DNA from: Shouchella miscanthi
GTDB lineage: Bacteria; Bacillota; Bacilli; Bacillales; Bacillaceae_D
Assembly (NCBI RefSeq): GCF_007725405.1
Contig: NZ_CP042163.1
Location: forward strand, 3,100,001 to 3,164,000
DNA: 64,000 nt
Direction: 5' to 3'
The notes beneath the pieces are model-generated. The model was not told the DNA's origin, did not search any database, and was given only the letters and a program-made list of their open reading frames with translations. Below are positions 50,247 to 59,814 of the stretch, in pieces. How positions within the stretch are numbered: the first letter of the stretch is position 1; the number at the start of each line of letters is the position of its first letter. Position numbers and translations under genes: made by a program.

Positions 50247-50833
50247 TAGAGCATCCCCTTCGTCGATAAAAGCCCTCTCTGATTTGGATCAATGCTTGCC
50301 GCTTCACGGAGGGCTCTCGCACACGCTTTAAAGATGGCTTCAATAATATGGTGGGTATTGTGTCCATAATGAACGATAATGTGTACATTCATTCTTGCTT
50401 CTAACGCCAGCTTCCAAAAAAATTCTCGTACTAGCTCTGTATCAAACGTTCCAACTGTTTCACTCGGAAGGTCCACACGATATTCTAAATGAGGGCGATT
50501 GCTTAAATCAACTACGACTTGAGCAAGTGCATCATCCATTGGAACAGTTGCTGATCCGTAGCGTCGAATTCCCTCTTTTGAACCGAGTGCATCTTTAAAC
50601 GCTTCTCCTAAACAGATAGCTATATCTTCGGTTGTATGATGCGCATCTACTTCTATATCCCCCTCAGCTTGGACGTTTAAGTCAAATTGTCCGTGCTTTG
50701 CAAATAAATGCAGCATGTGTTCAAGAAACGGAACACCTGTATTTAACTCGATCTGTCCTTCACCATCTAATTGTACGGTTAATTGTATATCTGTTTCACC
50801 TGTTTTTCGCTGAATAGATGCTTCTCGACTCAT
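50246..50833 (-). CDS. hisB: HisB, imidazoleglycerol-phosphate dehydratase
   Basis: 195-residue dehydratase: [17 protein letters not shown] and [17 protein letters not shown] hold the Mn-binding His motifs, [14 protein letters not shown] the first metal loop. It is the monofunctional (non-phosphatase-fused) form. Overlaps hisD by four bases. Confidence 0.98.
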   Translation of the reverse strand: MSREASIQRKTGETDIQLTVQLDGEGQIELNTGVPFLEHMLHLFAKHGQFDLNVQAEGDIEVDAHHTTEDIAICLGEAFKDALGSKEGIRRYGSATVPMDDALAQVVVDLSNRPHLEYRVDLPSETVGTFDTELVREFFWKLALEARMNVHIIVHYGHNTHHIIEAIFKACARALREAASIDPNQRGLLSTKGML

Positions 50834-52113
50834 TTCGTCTCCCCCTTTAATCGAACTTCTATCGCTCTTGCATGCGCCTCTAGCCCTTCCATTCGAGCCA
50901 ACGTCATGATCGCCTGAGCATCCCCTTCAAACGCTGCTTTACTGTATGAAATGACGCTTGTTTTTTTTATAAAATCATCTACGGATAATGGACTTGAAAA
51001 TCTAGCTGTCCCATTGGTGGGCAAGACGTGGCTTGGCCCTGCCATATAATCCCCAACAACCTCGGCACTATAGGGACCAATAAAAATAGCACCTGCATGC
51101 TTTATTTTCCCTAGCATTTCCATCGGGGCGTCTGTCATAATTTCAACGTGTTCACATGCCAAGTCGTTGACTACACCAATGGTCTGTTCAACGGAAGAAC
51201 AGATGTAAATTTGACCATAGTCCGAAATCGCTTGCCTCGCAATCTCAGAATTCGGGAGTACATTTAGCTGGTTTGCTACTTCTTCCTTAACAGCTTCAGC
51301 TAATGAATGTGATGTTGTGACAAGGATCGCTGATGCCATTTCATCGTGTTCAGCTTGGGACAGTAAGTCGGCTGCAATGTATGATGGGTTTGCACCTTCA
51401 TCAGCTAAGACACAAATTTCACTAGGACCAGCAATCATATCAATATCAACTTCTCCAAAAACTGCTCGCTTTGCTAACGCCACATACTGGTTTCCAGGTC
51501 CTGTAATCTTGTCGACTTTGGCAATTGATTCTGTACCATAAGCAAAAGCAGCAATTGCTTGAGCACCACCAACTTTATAGATGGATTGGATACCTAATTC
51601 ATTTGCAGCAACGAGAACACCTGCGGGAAGATGGCCGAATTGATCTGGTGGGGATGCGACCGCTATCTGTTCAACGCCCGCTACAAGTGCAGGGACTGCA
51701 TTCATAATGACAGAAGAAGGATACGCAGCTTTACCACCTGGAACATAAAGCCCTACTGCGTCCAGTGGCGTTACCTTTTGACCTAGCAAGGTCCCATCAT
51801 CTTTTGTTTGCATCCAAGATGTGTTAATTTGCTCTTCATGATAAGTTGTAACGTTTTTAATCGCCTGTTTAATCGCATCGAGCTCTTCATTACGAATTGT
51901 TCTATAGGCAGTTTCAATCTCTTCTTTTGTAACGAGGAACGAGGAAACCGTAGCCCCGTCAAATTGCTTCGTTAATTCAACTAACGCTTTGTCTCCGCCT
52001 ACTTTTACTTGTTCAATAATATCCGCAACGCTTTGAACGACCCGTTCATTCTCTTGTAAGCGAAGATTTTTTTGCACCACAGTTTTTTCTTTTTCTAGAC
52101 GTATAACCTGCAT
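50830..52113 (-). CDS. hisD: HisD, histidinol dehydrogenase
   Basis: 427-residue Zn/NAD enzyme for the last two steps of histidine synthesis. Motifs: [67 protein letters not shown]. Eleven bases after hisG. Confidence 0.98.
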   Translation of the reverse strand: MQVIRLEKEKTVVQKNLRLQENERVVQSVADIIEQVKVGGDKALVELTKQFDGATVSSFLVTKEEIETAYRTIRNEELDAIKQAIKNVTTYHEEQINTSWMQTKDDGTLLGQKVTPLDAVGLYVPGGKAAYPSSVIMNAVPALVAGVEQIAVASPPDQFGHLPAGVLVAANELGIQSIYKVGGAQAIAAFAYGTESIAKVDKITGPGNQYVALAKRAVFGEVDIDMIAGPSEICVLADEGANPSYIAADLLSQAEHDEMASAILVTTSHSLAEAVKEEVANQLNVLPNSEIARQAISDYGQIYICSSVEQTIGVVNDLACEHVEIMTDAPMEMLGKIKHAGAIFIGPYSAEVVGDYMAGPSHVLPTNGTARFSSPLSVDDFIKKTSVISYSKAAFEGDAQAIMTLARMEGLEAHARAIEVRLKGETK

Positions 52114-52124
52114 CCTTTATCCTC

Positions 52125-52745
52125 CTAAACTACAGCTTGTAACTGTTTAATCATTCGCTGAATCTCTTCGCCTTTTAAGCGATAGCTCGAAGCGTTAACA
52201 ATAAATCGCGAGGTAATTTCTTGGATCTTCTCTAACTCAACTAATCCATTTTCTTTTAGCGTTTGACCAGTTGACACAATATCAACAATGCGATTTGCTA
52301 GACCCATTATAGGCGCGAGCTCAATCGATCCATTAAGTTTAATGACTTCCACTTGCTCCCCTTGTTCTTTAAAATATTGAATGGCTAAATTCGGATACTT
52401 AGAAGCTACTTTAGGATGCAATTCACCTTTTTGATAATTTGGTAAACTTGCCACTGCTAAATAGCAAGCACTAATGTTTAAATCAAGCATTTCATAAACA
52501 TCACGCTTTTCTTCAAGCATGACATCCTTCCCGGCAACACCTACATCGGCAACGCCTTGTTCTACATAGGTAGGAACATCCATTGGCTTCGCTAGGACAA
52601 AGCGTAAGTTTTCTTCGGGTACATCTATAATTAATTTTCGCGATTCTTCAAAAGTCTCTGGAAGCTGATAGCCTGCAGCACGCAACAATTTTACAGCTTC
52701 ATCAAAGATCCGACCTTTTGGCATCGCAATCGTTAACGGTCTCAT
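52125..52745 (-). CDS. hisG: HisG, ATP phosphoribosyltransferase (short form)
   Basis: 206-residue short-form enzyme for the first histidine step; it lacks the C-terminal regulatory domain and requires HisZ. Start at ATG 52745 ([16 protein letters not shown]) with GAGGAG about eight bases upstream; TTG six codons earlier overlaps that site. Motif [29 protein letters not shown]. The presence of hisZ next door agrees with the short form. Confidence 0.97.
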   Translation of the reverse strand: MRPLTIAMPKGRIFDEAVKLLRAAGYQLPETFEESRKLIIDVPEENLRFVLAKPMDVPTYVEQGVADVGVAGKDVMLEEKRDVYEMLDLNISACYLAVASLPNYQKGELHPKVASKYPNLAIQYFKEQGEQVEVIKLNGSIELAPIMGLANRIVDIVSTGQTLKENGLVELEKIQEITSRFIVNASSYRLKGEEIQRMIKQLQAVV

Positions 52746-52749
52746 GTGC

Positions 52750-53910
52750 CTACTCCTCTTCAAAATGAATATACGCCAGCTCTACTTGTTCGTTCACCCA
52801 ATTTTCTGATAGACCAGCTTGATCTTGTACAATAACAGCTTTACCGCGTTGGCGTAATTCAGCGGCTTTTTTATACGCTTCTTTCCGTCTAGAATGATGA
52901 TACAACACACACCACTTTTTGTCCGGCTCGTTTTCACTTGAGTACACTTCACTGAGTAAATCAATTCTTAAACCAAATCCCGTTGCCGGAGCCGTACGTC
53001 CAAACTTTTTCAATAGTTCATCGTACCGTCCCCCGCCCCCTAAGGCTTGGGCAACATCTTCATGATAGGCTTCAAATACAAAACCAGTATAATAGCTCAT
53101 ATGAAGAACCGTGCTTAAATCAAATTGAACAAACGATTCAAATCCTTCTTCTTGTAATACATCCAAAATGCCTCGCAGTTCGTGAATAGCCTTTTTTCCC
53201 TCTTCTGAAGCTACCAACTGTTCTGCTTCGTCCAACACATACGCATTACCTCGCAACTCAAGCAATTGAATTAAGCGATTTTCAATGTCCGAGGGAAGTT
53301 CATACGTATAAACCGCTTCGCGAAAACCAACATCATTTTTTTCAAATAAATAACGTTGAAGTTGTTCTGCTTGATCGGCAGGCACCGACTCGTTTAATAA
53401 CGCTCGGATAAAACCGATGTGACCTAAAACAAGCTGATACCGCTCTAGGCCAATTGTTTGCATCGCTTCTTGAAAAAGAACAAAGACCTCACTGTCACCG
53501 CTTGTTGTAGCATCACCAATTAGTTCAACACCAACTTGTTCAAATTCTGCTGGTCTACCTCCCTCTAATTGTTGAGCCCTGTATAAATTGGAATGGTAAG
53601 ATAAGCGCAGTGGGAACGATTCTCTTTTCATTGTCGAGGAAACAAGACGAGCAATTGGCGCAGTCATATCGGGACGTAATACAAGTGTGTTCCCTGACAA
53701 GTCAAAGCATTTAAACAACTGCTGATCTGGGATAGCCGATAGTTTTCCCACTGTTTCAAAATACTCTAATGCAGGAGTCTGAACTTTTTCATATCCCCAT
53801 TCTCCAATTGTTTGCATTAACTGTGTAGAAATTTTATTTTGTAAATGGTGTTGATGAGGCAATCGATCTCTCATCCCCAAAGGTTTCTCAAATAAAAATA
53901 GCTGTGACAA
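52750..53910 (-). CDS. hisZ: HisZ, ATP phosphoribosyltransferase regulatory subunit
   Basis: About 386-residue paralogue of histidyl-tRNA synthetase, the allosteric partner of short His[45 protein letters not shown]-like [11 protein letters not shown], and [15 protein letters not shown] are present. The TTG start at 53910 is chosen: GAGGTG lies six bases ahead, and it gives the N-terminus of homologues; an ATG 36 bases earlier has no good site. First gene of the his operon. Confidence 0.95.
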   Translation of the reverse strand: MSQLFLFEKPLGMRDRLPHQHHLQNKISTQLMQTIGEWGYEKVQTPALEYFETVGKLSAIPDQQLFKCFDLSGNTLVLRPDMTAPIARLVSSTMKRESFPLRLSYHSNLYRAQQLEGGRPAEFEQVGVELIGDATTSGDSEVFVLFQEAMQTIGLERYQLVLGHIGFIRALLNESVPADQAEQLQRYLFEKNDVGFREAVYTYELPSDIENRLIQLLELRGNAYVLDEAEQLVASEEGKKAIHELRGILDVLQEEGFESFVQFDLSTVLHMSYYTGFVFEAYHEDVAQALGGGGRYDELLKKFGRTAPATGFGLRIDLLSEVYSSENEPDKKWCVLYHHSRRKEAYKKAAELRQRGKAVIVQDQAGLSENWVNEQVELAYIHFEEE

Positions 53911-53968
53911 GGAAAACACCTCAAATGCTTTAGTTTGGTAAATCACTAATGAATTAAAGTTTTTTAAT

Positions 53969-53997
53969 AGTTTACATTTGTTCGCTTAGAAAGTCAA
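53969..53997 (-). promoter_or_regulatory. Sigma-A promoter of the his operon
   Basis: Minus strand: -35 TTGACT (53992-53997), 17-base spacer, -10 TAAACT (53969-53974), about 59 bases from the hisZ start. No T-box leader fits the short leader. Confidence 0.75.
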
Positions 53998-54011
53998 CTA
54001 GTTCAAGGTTA

Positions 54012-54044
54012 ACAAAAAAGACTTGGATTGATTTCCAAGCCTTT
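54012..54044 (-). terminator. Rho-independent terminator of the hprK operon
   Basis: Minus strand: AAAGGCTTGGA/TCCAAGTCTTT with one G-U and a TTTTTT tail; the yvoF-like stop codon overlaps it. Confidence 0.85.
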
Positions 54045-54540
54045 AGTTCTGCTCATTCTGTCTTTTTATCACACGCATCGGACTCCCAGCGACAAATGTA
54101 TCACTTTCCACATCCTTATGTACAACGGTGCCTGCACCAATTACGGCTCGATCGCCAATAATGACTCCAGGTAGAATGGTACAATTTGCTCCAATCATCA
54201 CATCGTCACCAATGATGACGTCGCCTAAGCGATATTCTTGGATGAGGTATTCATGCGCAAGGATGGTCGTATTGTATCCAATGATGGTATTTGTGCCAAC
54301 CTTAATACGCTCTGGAAACATGGCATCTACCATAACCATTAACGCAAAGGCTGTGTAGTCGCCAATCTTCATGTTTAAAAACGTACGATAAAGCCAGTTT
54401 TTCACGCGAAATGATGGTGTAATTCGTGCGGTTTGACTAATAATAAAAATTTTTATTACTTTCCCGAAAGATACGGTCTTATAAAGCTGCCAAAGCGAAT
54501 TCGTTCCAGAAACCGGGTAGCGCTCCGTTCGTCTACTCAT
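54043..54540 (-). CDS. yvoF: Left-handed beta-helix acyltransferase (YvoF-like)
   Basis: 165-residue hexapeptide-repeat acetyltransferase: MFPERIKVGTNTIIGYNTTILAHEYLIQEYRLGDVIIGDDVMIGANCTILPGVIIGDRAVIGAGTVVHKDVESDTFVAGSPMRVI. The I-G-D hexads make a coil for a CoA-linked transfer; acceptor unknown. Last gene of hprK-lgt-yvoD-ppaX-yvoF, overlapping ppaX by four bases. Confidence 0.88.
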   Translation of the reverse strand: MSRRTERYPVSGTNSLWQLYKTVSFGKVIKIFIISQTARITPSFRVKNWLYRTFLNMKIGDYTAFALMVMVDAMFPERIKVGTNTIIGYNTTILAHEYLIQEYRLGDVIIGDDVMIGANCTILPGVIIGDRAVIGAGTVVHKDVESDTFVAGSPMRVIKRQNEQN

Positions 54541-55178
54541 CTTTCTTTTACAATCGCAAGAAGATCATCCATGGATCGTATAATATAATCAGGTTCGAAT
54601 GACTTCAAAAATGCCTCTCCTTTAAGTGCCCAGCCAACACCTACACTTACTGTTCCTGCATTTTTTCCTGCCAAAATGTCATGAGAATTATCCCCAACCA
54701 TAATCGCTTCTTCCGCTTTAGCATTTAATTGTTCAAGCGCTTTATAGATAGGCTCAGGATTAGGCTTTTCTTTCGTTACATCATCTAGACCTATAATAAC
54801 ATCAAAATACGCATCCAAGCCTGTCAGCTTTAGGCCCATCATCGCAGTTTCTTTTATTTTCGTTGTTACAATGGCAAGCTTGTAGCCTTCATCATGTAAT
54901 CGTTTAACGCCTTCTTTTACACCAGGGTAGATGGTCACAAGCGAGTCATGATGGTGATGATTATGTGTTCGATAGGTCTCTATATACGTCGCTGCTTTCT
55001 CTTTATTTATGGACGAAAACGTTTCTTGAAGAGAAGGACCAATAAATGGGAGGACTGTTTCTCTTGAATACTGACCTGGATAATCTGGCTCAAGTGTATG
55101 CAAAAATGATTGGATAATGAGCTCATTTGTATCAATAAGGGTTCCGTCTAAATCAAACAAAATGGTATTAATGGTCAT
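54537..55178 (-). CDS. ppaX: PpaX, pyrophosphatase (HAD family)
   Basis: 213-residue HAD phosphatase: nucleophile Asp in FDLDGTLIDT, Lys in IGLDDVTKEKPNP, Asp pair in MVGDNSHDILAGK. In bacilli PpaX removes pyrophosphate released when HprK/P dephosphorylates HPr, consistent with the shared operon with hprK. Overlaps yvoD by 11 bases. Confidence 0.93.
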   Translation of the reverse strand: MTINTILFDLDGTLIDTNELIIQSFLHTLEPDYPGQYSRETVLPFIGPSLQETFSSINKEKAATYIETYRTHNHHHHDSLVTIYPGVKEGVKRLHDEGYKLAIVTTKIKETAMMGLKLTGLDAYFDVIIGLDDVTKEKPNPEPIYKALEQLNAKAEEAIMVGDNSHDILAGKNAGTVSVGVGWALKGEAFLKSFEPDYIIRSMDDLLAIVKER

Positions 55179-56124
55179 ATGCGGTTTCCTTTCTATACGA
55201 TGATTCTTTTCTTTTTTCTAATCGGGTCCACACTCTTGAAATGACAATAGTTAATAACAAAGCCGTAATAACACGAATGACAAGAAGCGGCCAAACCGGA
55301 ATACCTAGAACAACAAAAACAAGAGTATCCTCCACAACAGCATGACAAGCGACAAGGAAAATAAACACGATATAAAGATCTTTCTTCTTCACTTTGTCTT
55401 CTTTAACGGCATCAATCATGACCCCTGCTCCATAAGCAAGACCGATTGTTAAACCAGAAGCCAAGGTCACCGATGTATTTCGATCGACACCAATTAAGCG
55501 CGTTAGAGGAGAAAGCCATTGAGAGATTACTTTTAACCAGCCACGTTCACGCATAATTTGCACGATCAGCATAAGTGGAATGACAACTAACGCTAATTGT
55601 GCAACACCCCAAAAAGCAGTCTGTAACCCTACAGCAATCATACCTAGTAGTGTTGTTGGTTCAGCTGTTTGTGTAGCAGAAGCAAGACCGTAAACAGCCT
55701 GTTCACTTCCACCATCCCACACTAGATTAATTACAAATGCTGAAAATAGGGCGAGAAAGATTCGAACAGCTACAATCGGAAACACTTTTATTCCAACCTT
55801 TGTAGCGACTGCTGATTCCACAATGAGATTGTGCGAAAAAGATAACATAATAGCGAGAATGAATACTTCTTTGATCGTCAAGTCAAGGGAGAGAATGGCG
55901 CCAATTCCCGCAAATAAATTCAACACATTTCCGATAACTAACGGAATAGCAGCTTCGCCTGGTAAGCCAATTACATTCATAATAGGCGCAATGCCTGAAG
56001 CGATCCAACCGAGCACCGGCGTGTAGCCGAGCAGCGTGACAAACAATGTAATGGGAAAAATAATTTTGCCTAACGTCCATGTTGTCTGTAAACCTGATAA
56101 CAGTCCTCGTTTCACCACTCCCAT
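55168..56124 (-). CDS. yvoD: YvoD-like nucleoside-recognition-domain membrane protein
   Basis: 318-residue protein with about eight hydrophobic segments and Gate/nucleoside-recognition pattern VLGWIASGIAPIMNVIGLPGEAAIPLVIGNVLNLFAGIGAI and GLAYGAGVMIDAVKEDKV. Probable transporter; substrate unknown. Lies between lgt and ppaX. Confidence 0.82.
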   Translation of the reverse strand: MGVVKRGLLSGLQTTWTLGKIIFPITLFVTLLGYTPVLGWIASGIAPIMNVIGLPGEAAIPLVIGNVLNLFAGIGAILSLDLTIKEVFILAIMLSFSHNLIVESAVATKVGIKVFPIVAVRIFLALFSAFVINLVWDGGSEQAVYGLASATQTAEPTTLLGMIAVGLQTAFWGVAQLALVVIPLMLIVQIMRERGWLKVISQWLSPLTRLIGVDRNTSVTLASGLTIGLAYGAGVMIDAVKEDKVKKKDLYIVFIFLVACHAVVEDTLVFVVLGIPVWPLLVIRVITALLLTIVISRVWTRLEKRKESSYRKETAYDH

Positions 56125-56138
56125 GGTATCCCTTCTTT

Positions 56139-56978
56139 CTATTTTTTCTTTTTCTGTTTACTATCGCTATCTGTATCTAAATATCTTGGTGGCTTTACGA
56201 CGATGCGTCGATACGCCCAAAGAATAATGGATAAACCAATGAGAATAAGTGATAATAACTGTGCTGTTCTAAGGCTCTCTCCAATCAGTAAATAATCTAA
56301 ACGGATCCCCTCAATGAAGAACCGTCCGACTGAATACCAGATGACGTAAGAGAAGAAAAGTTCCCCTTGGCGTAAATTCACTTTGCGTAGCAAAATAAGG
56401 ATGACGACACCAAGAATACTCCATAAAGATTCGTATAAAAATGTCGGGTGATAGTAAGCCCCATTAATATACATTTGATTAATGATCCAATCAGGCAAAA
56501 ACAAACTTTCTAAAAACGTCCGTGATACTTCGCCGCCGTACACTTCTTGGTTAACAAAATTCCCCCAGCGACCGATCGCTTGACCAATTAAAATAGCTGG
56601 TGCTGCAACATCAGCTATTTTCCAGAACGATAGCTTCTTCACACGCGCAAAAATAATAGCTGTAACAACTGCACCGATTAAGGCACCATGAATGGCAATT
56701 CCACCTTCACGAATGTTAAACACACTCATCGGACTATCTGCGAACTGGTCCCACCTGAAAATGACATAATAGGCTCTTGCGCAAATAATGGAAATTGGTA
56801 ACGCCCACACAAGTAAGTCTGCATAAGTTTCTTTTGGTAACCCTCGTTTTTCCCCTTCAGAGCGAGCCCATAAATAACCGACTCCAACACCTAAAAGAAT
56901 CAAAACAGCATACCAATAAATATCAATTGGACCAAGAGAAATAAACACTCGATCCATCGGTTCGATTTGTGTATTCAC
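56139..56978 (-). CDS. lgt: Lgt, prolipoprotein diacylglyceryl transferase
   Basis: 279-residue multi-pass membrane enzyme that attaches diacylglycerol to the lipobox Cys of prolipoproteins such as MetQ here. Signature [18 protein letters not shown] is the Lgt motif; [15 protein letters not shown] matches the HGxxG site. It follows hprK in the standard order. Confidence 0.96.
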   Translation of the reverse strand: MNTQIEPMDRVFISLGPIDIYWYAVLILLGVGVGYLWARSEGEKRGLPKETYADLLVWALPISIICARAYYVIFRWDQFADSPMSVFNIREGGIAIHGALIGAVVTAIIFARVKKLSFWKIADVAAPAILIGQAIGRWGNFVNQEVYGGEVSRTFLESLFLPDWIINQMYINGAYYHPTFLYESLWSILGVVILILLRKVNLRQGELFFSYVIWYSVGRFFIEGIRLDYLLIGESLRTAQLLSLILIGLSIILWAYRRIVVKPPRYLDTDSDSKQKKKK

Positions 56979-57004
56979 TTTAGTTCACCTCACAAACGTT
57001 CATT

Positions 57005-57940
57005 TTAAAAATCTTCATTGTCACCCTGTTCAATTACTTGCGTTAACCGTTCAGAAAATTCTTGGGCCGCATTAAAGCCTAAACGCTTTAAACGAAAATT
57101 CATAGCAGCGACTTCAATAATAACAGCTAAATTTCGCCCTGGTCTCACAGGCACCGTTAATTTCGTAATCTCTGTATCGAAAATTTTCATTTTATCTTCT
57201 TCGAGACCTAGTCGATCATAAGCTTTCTTTTGATCCCATGTTTCTAAATTCATACATAAACTAATTCGTTTAAATGGGCGAACCGCTCCGGCTCCAAAGA
57301 GTGTCATAACATTGATAATGCCTAATCCACGAATCTCCAATAAATGCTGGAGTAATGGAGGAGGATGCCCAACCAATGTATCCTCATTTTGTTGACGAAT
57401 TTCTACAGAATCATCAGCCACAAGTCTGTGCCCTCTTCGAACAAGATCGAGCGCCGTTTCACTCTTACCTACACCACTACCACCTGTAATTAATACGCCA
57501 ATACCATAAATATCAACAAGTACTCCATGAACCGCAGTCACAGGCGCTAGCTCACTCTCTAAGTAGTTTGTTACGCGGCTACTTAACTGTGTTGTTGTTA
57601 AAGTCGATCGTAAAACCGGAACATTTTTTTTATTGGCTGCCGCGATCAATTGAGAAGGCGCCTCAAGTCCACGAGATAAAATAATTCCAGGTGTATCATA
57701 TGTACATAATTTGGTTAATCGTTCTTCTTTTTCCTCATCTGATAGTGATTTAATGAACGATAGCTCCGTTCTACCAATCAGCTGTAATCTTCGAGCTGGA
57801 TAATAGGTAAAAAAACCAGCCATCTCTATGCCTGGACGAGAAATATCGCTTGTTGTAATCGGACGATAAATTCCTTCTTCTCCAGCTAGCAATTCAAAGT
57901 GAAACTTCTCTAATATATCGTTTGCTGTCACTTTTATCAT
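57005..57940 (-). CDS. hprK: HprK/P, HPr kinase/phosphorylase
   Basis: 311-residue bifunctional enzyme phosphorylating Ser46 of HPr and Crh and removing it again. P-loop GGSGVGKSE, and the HprK signature [25 protein letters not shown] at 57940 with AGAGGTG six bases upstream; an ATG 12 codons earlier lacks it. Master sensor of carbon catabolite repression in Firmicutes. First gene of the operon. Confidence 0.97.
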   Translation of the reverse strand: MIKVTANDILEKFHFELLAGEEGIYRPITTSDISRPGIEMAGFFTYYPARRLQLIGRTELSFIKSLSDEEKEERLTKLCTYDTPGIILSRGLEAPSQLIAAANKKNVPVLRSTLTTTQLSSRVTNYLESELAPVTAVHGVLVDIYGIGVLITGGSGVGKSETALDLVRRGHRLVADDSVEIRQQNEDTLVGHPPPLLQHLLEIRGLGIINVMTLFGAGAVRPFKRISLCMNLETWDQKKAYDRLGLEEDKMKIFDTEITKLTVPVRPGRNLAVIIEVAAMNFRLKRLGFNAAQEFSERLTQVIEQGDNEDF

Positions 57941-58033
57941 TTGTGCACCTCTTTTACATTGCTTTTCACTAGCCATATTGTAGCACGATTTTCTCTAGAG
58001 TCATAAAACTTATAAAAGATCCACTCAATGAAC

Positions 58034-58066
58034 AAAAAGAAAGACGTGGAAATAAGCATCCACGCC
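58034..58066 (-). terminator. Rho-independent terminator after yvlD
   Basis: Minus strand: GGCGTGGA/TCCACGTC stem (58043-58066) with a TTTCTTTTTG tail, 24 bases after the yvlD stop. Confidence 0.8.
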
Positions 58067-58090
58067 TGTTCTCCTTAATCGTATGGTACG

Positions 58091-58435
58091 TTAGCTTCTT
58101 TTAACTGGATTAATAAGCAAAGTCTGAAACAGTGCAATGATGACAGCTGCGAGCAGCGCAATACCAAATCCATCGATCACAAAGTAGCTTCCCATTAACC
58201 AAGCTGTTAGCATTAACGTTAACGCACTAATGACGAATAAAAACAGTCCTAGTGTCAAAATGGTAATCGGTAACGTTAAAATGGTTAGCACTGGTTTCAC
58301 TGTCCAATTTAAAACAGATAAAATAAGCGCTGCAATCAACGCTGCTCCAAAGCCACTTAACGTAAACCCAGAGAATAACGCTGATAGAAGTAATAACACG
58401 AGTGCATTAAGCACAAGACCAAGTAACCATCTCAT
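58091..58435 (-). CDS. yvlD: YvlD-like four-helix membrane protein (phage holin family 4)
   Basis: 114-residue, four hydrophobic helices: WLLGLVLNALVLLLLSALFSGFTLSGFGAALIAALILSVLNWTVKP etc., the common 'YvlD/holin 4' fold. Last of yvlB-yvlC-yvlD; in B. subtilis yvl genes belong to the cell-envelope stress (SigW) response. No lytic role implied. Confidence 0.88.
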   Translation of the reverse strand: MRWLLGLVLNALVLLLLSALFSGFTLSGFGAALIAALILSVLNWTVKPVLTILTLPITILTLGLFLFVISALTLMLTAWLMGSYFVIDGFGIALLAAVIIALFQTLLINPVKRS

Positions 58436-58450
58436 AAAAAGCCCTCCTTA

Positions 58451-58636
58451 CTACTCTGCCGGCATAATAAATGTAGCGATAATATAGGCAAGTACGACGG
58501 GCCAAACCGTTGTGACCAATGCCAAAATCACAGCAATTAAACGAATGATAGTCGGATCAATTGAAAAGTGCTCTCCTATTCCGCCACATACGCCTGTTAT
58601 AAAACGCTTCGTTGTCGATCTCTTTAATTGTTTCAT
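58451..58636 (-). CDS. yvlC: YvlC-like PspC-domain protein
   Basis: 61-residue membrane protein: KRSTTKRFITGVCGGIGEHFSIDPTIIRLIAVILALVTT is a PspC domain followed by a second hydrophobic stretch. PspC proteins monitor membrane stress. Between yvlB and yvlD. Confidence 0.92.
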   Translation of the reverse strand: MKQLKRSTTKRFITGVCGGIGEHFSIDPTIIRLIAVILALVTTVWPVVLAYIIATFIMPAE

Positions 58637-58665
58637 TGTTGTAACGTCCTTTCAAAACAAACTGT

Positions 58666-59733
58666 TTACTGATTTCTTAGCGTAATGCTTCCTGTGTTCG
58701 CAACTGCACGAACTTTCATCTTTCCTGGAAGTGAATCGTTGGCCGTCACATGCATATAGCGTTGTGCCAATTCTTTCTTCTCATCATGAATCTCTGATGA
58801 TTCAAGATGATTGTGAATGGAGCCGACATTTGATCGTAGCTTCCCTTCAAATCGAACATCGTCAGCTACAAAGAGCTTTACGCTTCCTGTTGTTGTTTTT
58901 ACGTCCAAATAACCAGCGGATTCATTGTTTTTATTCAAATAATACGTAATAGATCCATTAACAGTTTCTACGTCGGCATCTTCAATTTTTCCTGTTACTT
59001 TAATTGTTCCATTAAAGGTTTTAGCAAATAATGATCCTAACGTATTTTCATCAACGGTAATGGACCCGTTCATCGTCTCTATTGTTGCTTTAGAGGCTTG
59101 AAGATGACTCGTTTTAATGGAGCCGTTTGTTGTGTTTGCTTCAAATTCTTTCGTATTCAACGATTCACCAGTTAAAGAACCATTGAATGTGTAAAGCTTG
59201 ACGCTATCATATGTTGAAGCAGGAACATAAAGCGTTCCGTTTACTTTCATTGTTTTTGATTTCGTCTCGAATAGCAAGACATCATCTTCTACAGAAAAGG
59301 ACGATTCTTTCAAGAGAAAATCATGCGCTTGTTCTGCATTGTTTGTACGGTAGACTTTCGCATCTAACTCCAGTCGTACTCCATCCTTCTCCCAAGGAAC
59401 AATCGTAAAGGAGCCATTTTCTAAAGACACCTTTACATTTTTTATATCAACGTGATCCTCTTCAAACGTGTGTTGAATGTCCATTCCATTACCAAAATTA
59501 AAGTCAAAGTCGCCATCTCTTACTTTTTGGAATGCTGATTCAAAAAAACTTGTAAACTTTGTGAAAGGAGACTCTTCACGTTCTGTACCTTCTTCACGCG
59601 TCTTACTTGCTGCTGATTGAGAAGTAGGCACTTCTTGCTCATCTTTCCCAACTGCTTCAAGCAATTTTAGCCCTTCTTCAGCAGAAACTTTACCGTCTTC
59701 AATCATTTTTAGAATCATTTTACGTTCTTCCAT
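58666..59733 (-). CDS. yvlB: YvlB-like DUF4097 adhesin-type beta-strand protein
   Basis: 355-residue protein: N-terminal helical DUF of MILKMIEDGKVSAEEGLKLLEAV (SHOCT-like), a linker, then DUF4097 repeats such as LYTFNGSLTGESLNTKEFEANTTNGSIKTSHLQASKATIETMNGSITV, where T-x-NGSI repeats form a beta-helix. Likely exposes a sensor or structural module to the envelope stress system of yvlBCD. ATG 59733 is preferred over the GTG one codon earlier. Confidence 0.88.
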   Translation of the reverse strand: MEERKMILKMIEDGKVSAEEGLKLLEAVGKDEQEVPTSQSAASKTREEGTEREESPFTKFTSFFESAFQKVRDGDFDFNFGNGMDIQHTFEEDHVDIKNVKVSLENGSFTIVPWEKDGVRLELDAKVYRTNNAEQAHDFLLKESSFSVEDDVLLFETKSKTMKVNGTLYVPASTYDSVKLYTFNGSLTGESLNTKEFEANTTNGSIKTSHLQASKATIETMNGSITVDENTLGSLFAKTFNGTIKVTGKIEDADVETVNGSITYYLNKNNESAGYLDVKTTTGSVKLFVADDVRFEGKLRSNVGSIHNHLESSEIHDEKKELAQRYMHVTANDSLPGKMKVRAVANTGSITLRNQ

Positions 59734-59814
59734 CACGATCGCTCCTTTTTACTTAATAGCCTTTATAATCTTATTACGAAGAAGCAAGGTCACATGTTTC
59801 ATTTTCCCTAAAAT

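Noticed and set aside
53911-53968. T-box leader for the his operon
   Set aside because: The leader of roughly 50 bases is too short and no T-box core or antiterminator is visible.
58091-58435. Phage holin as sign of a prophage
   Set aside because: It is the housekeeping YvlD membrane protein beside yvlC and yvlB; no other phage genes occur.
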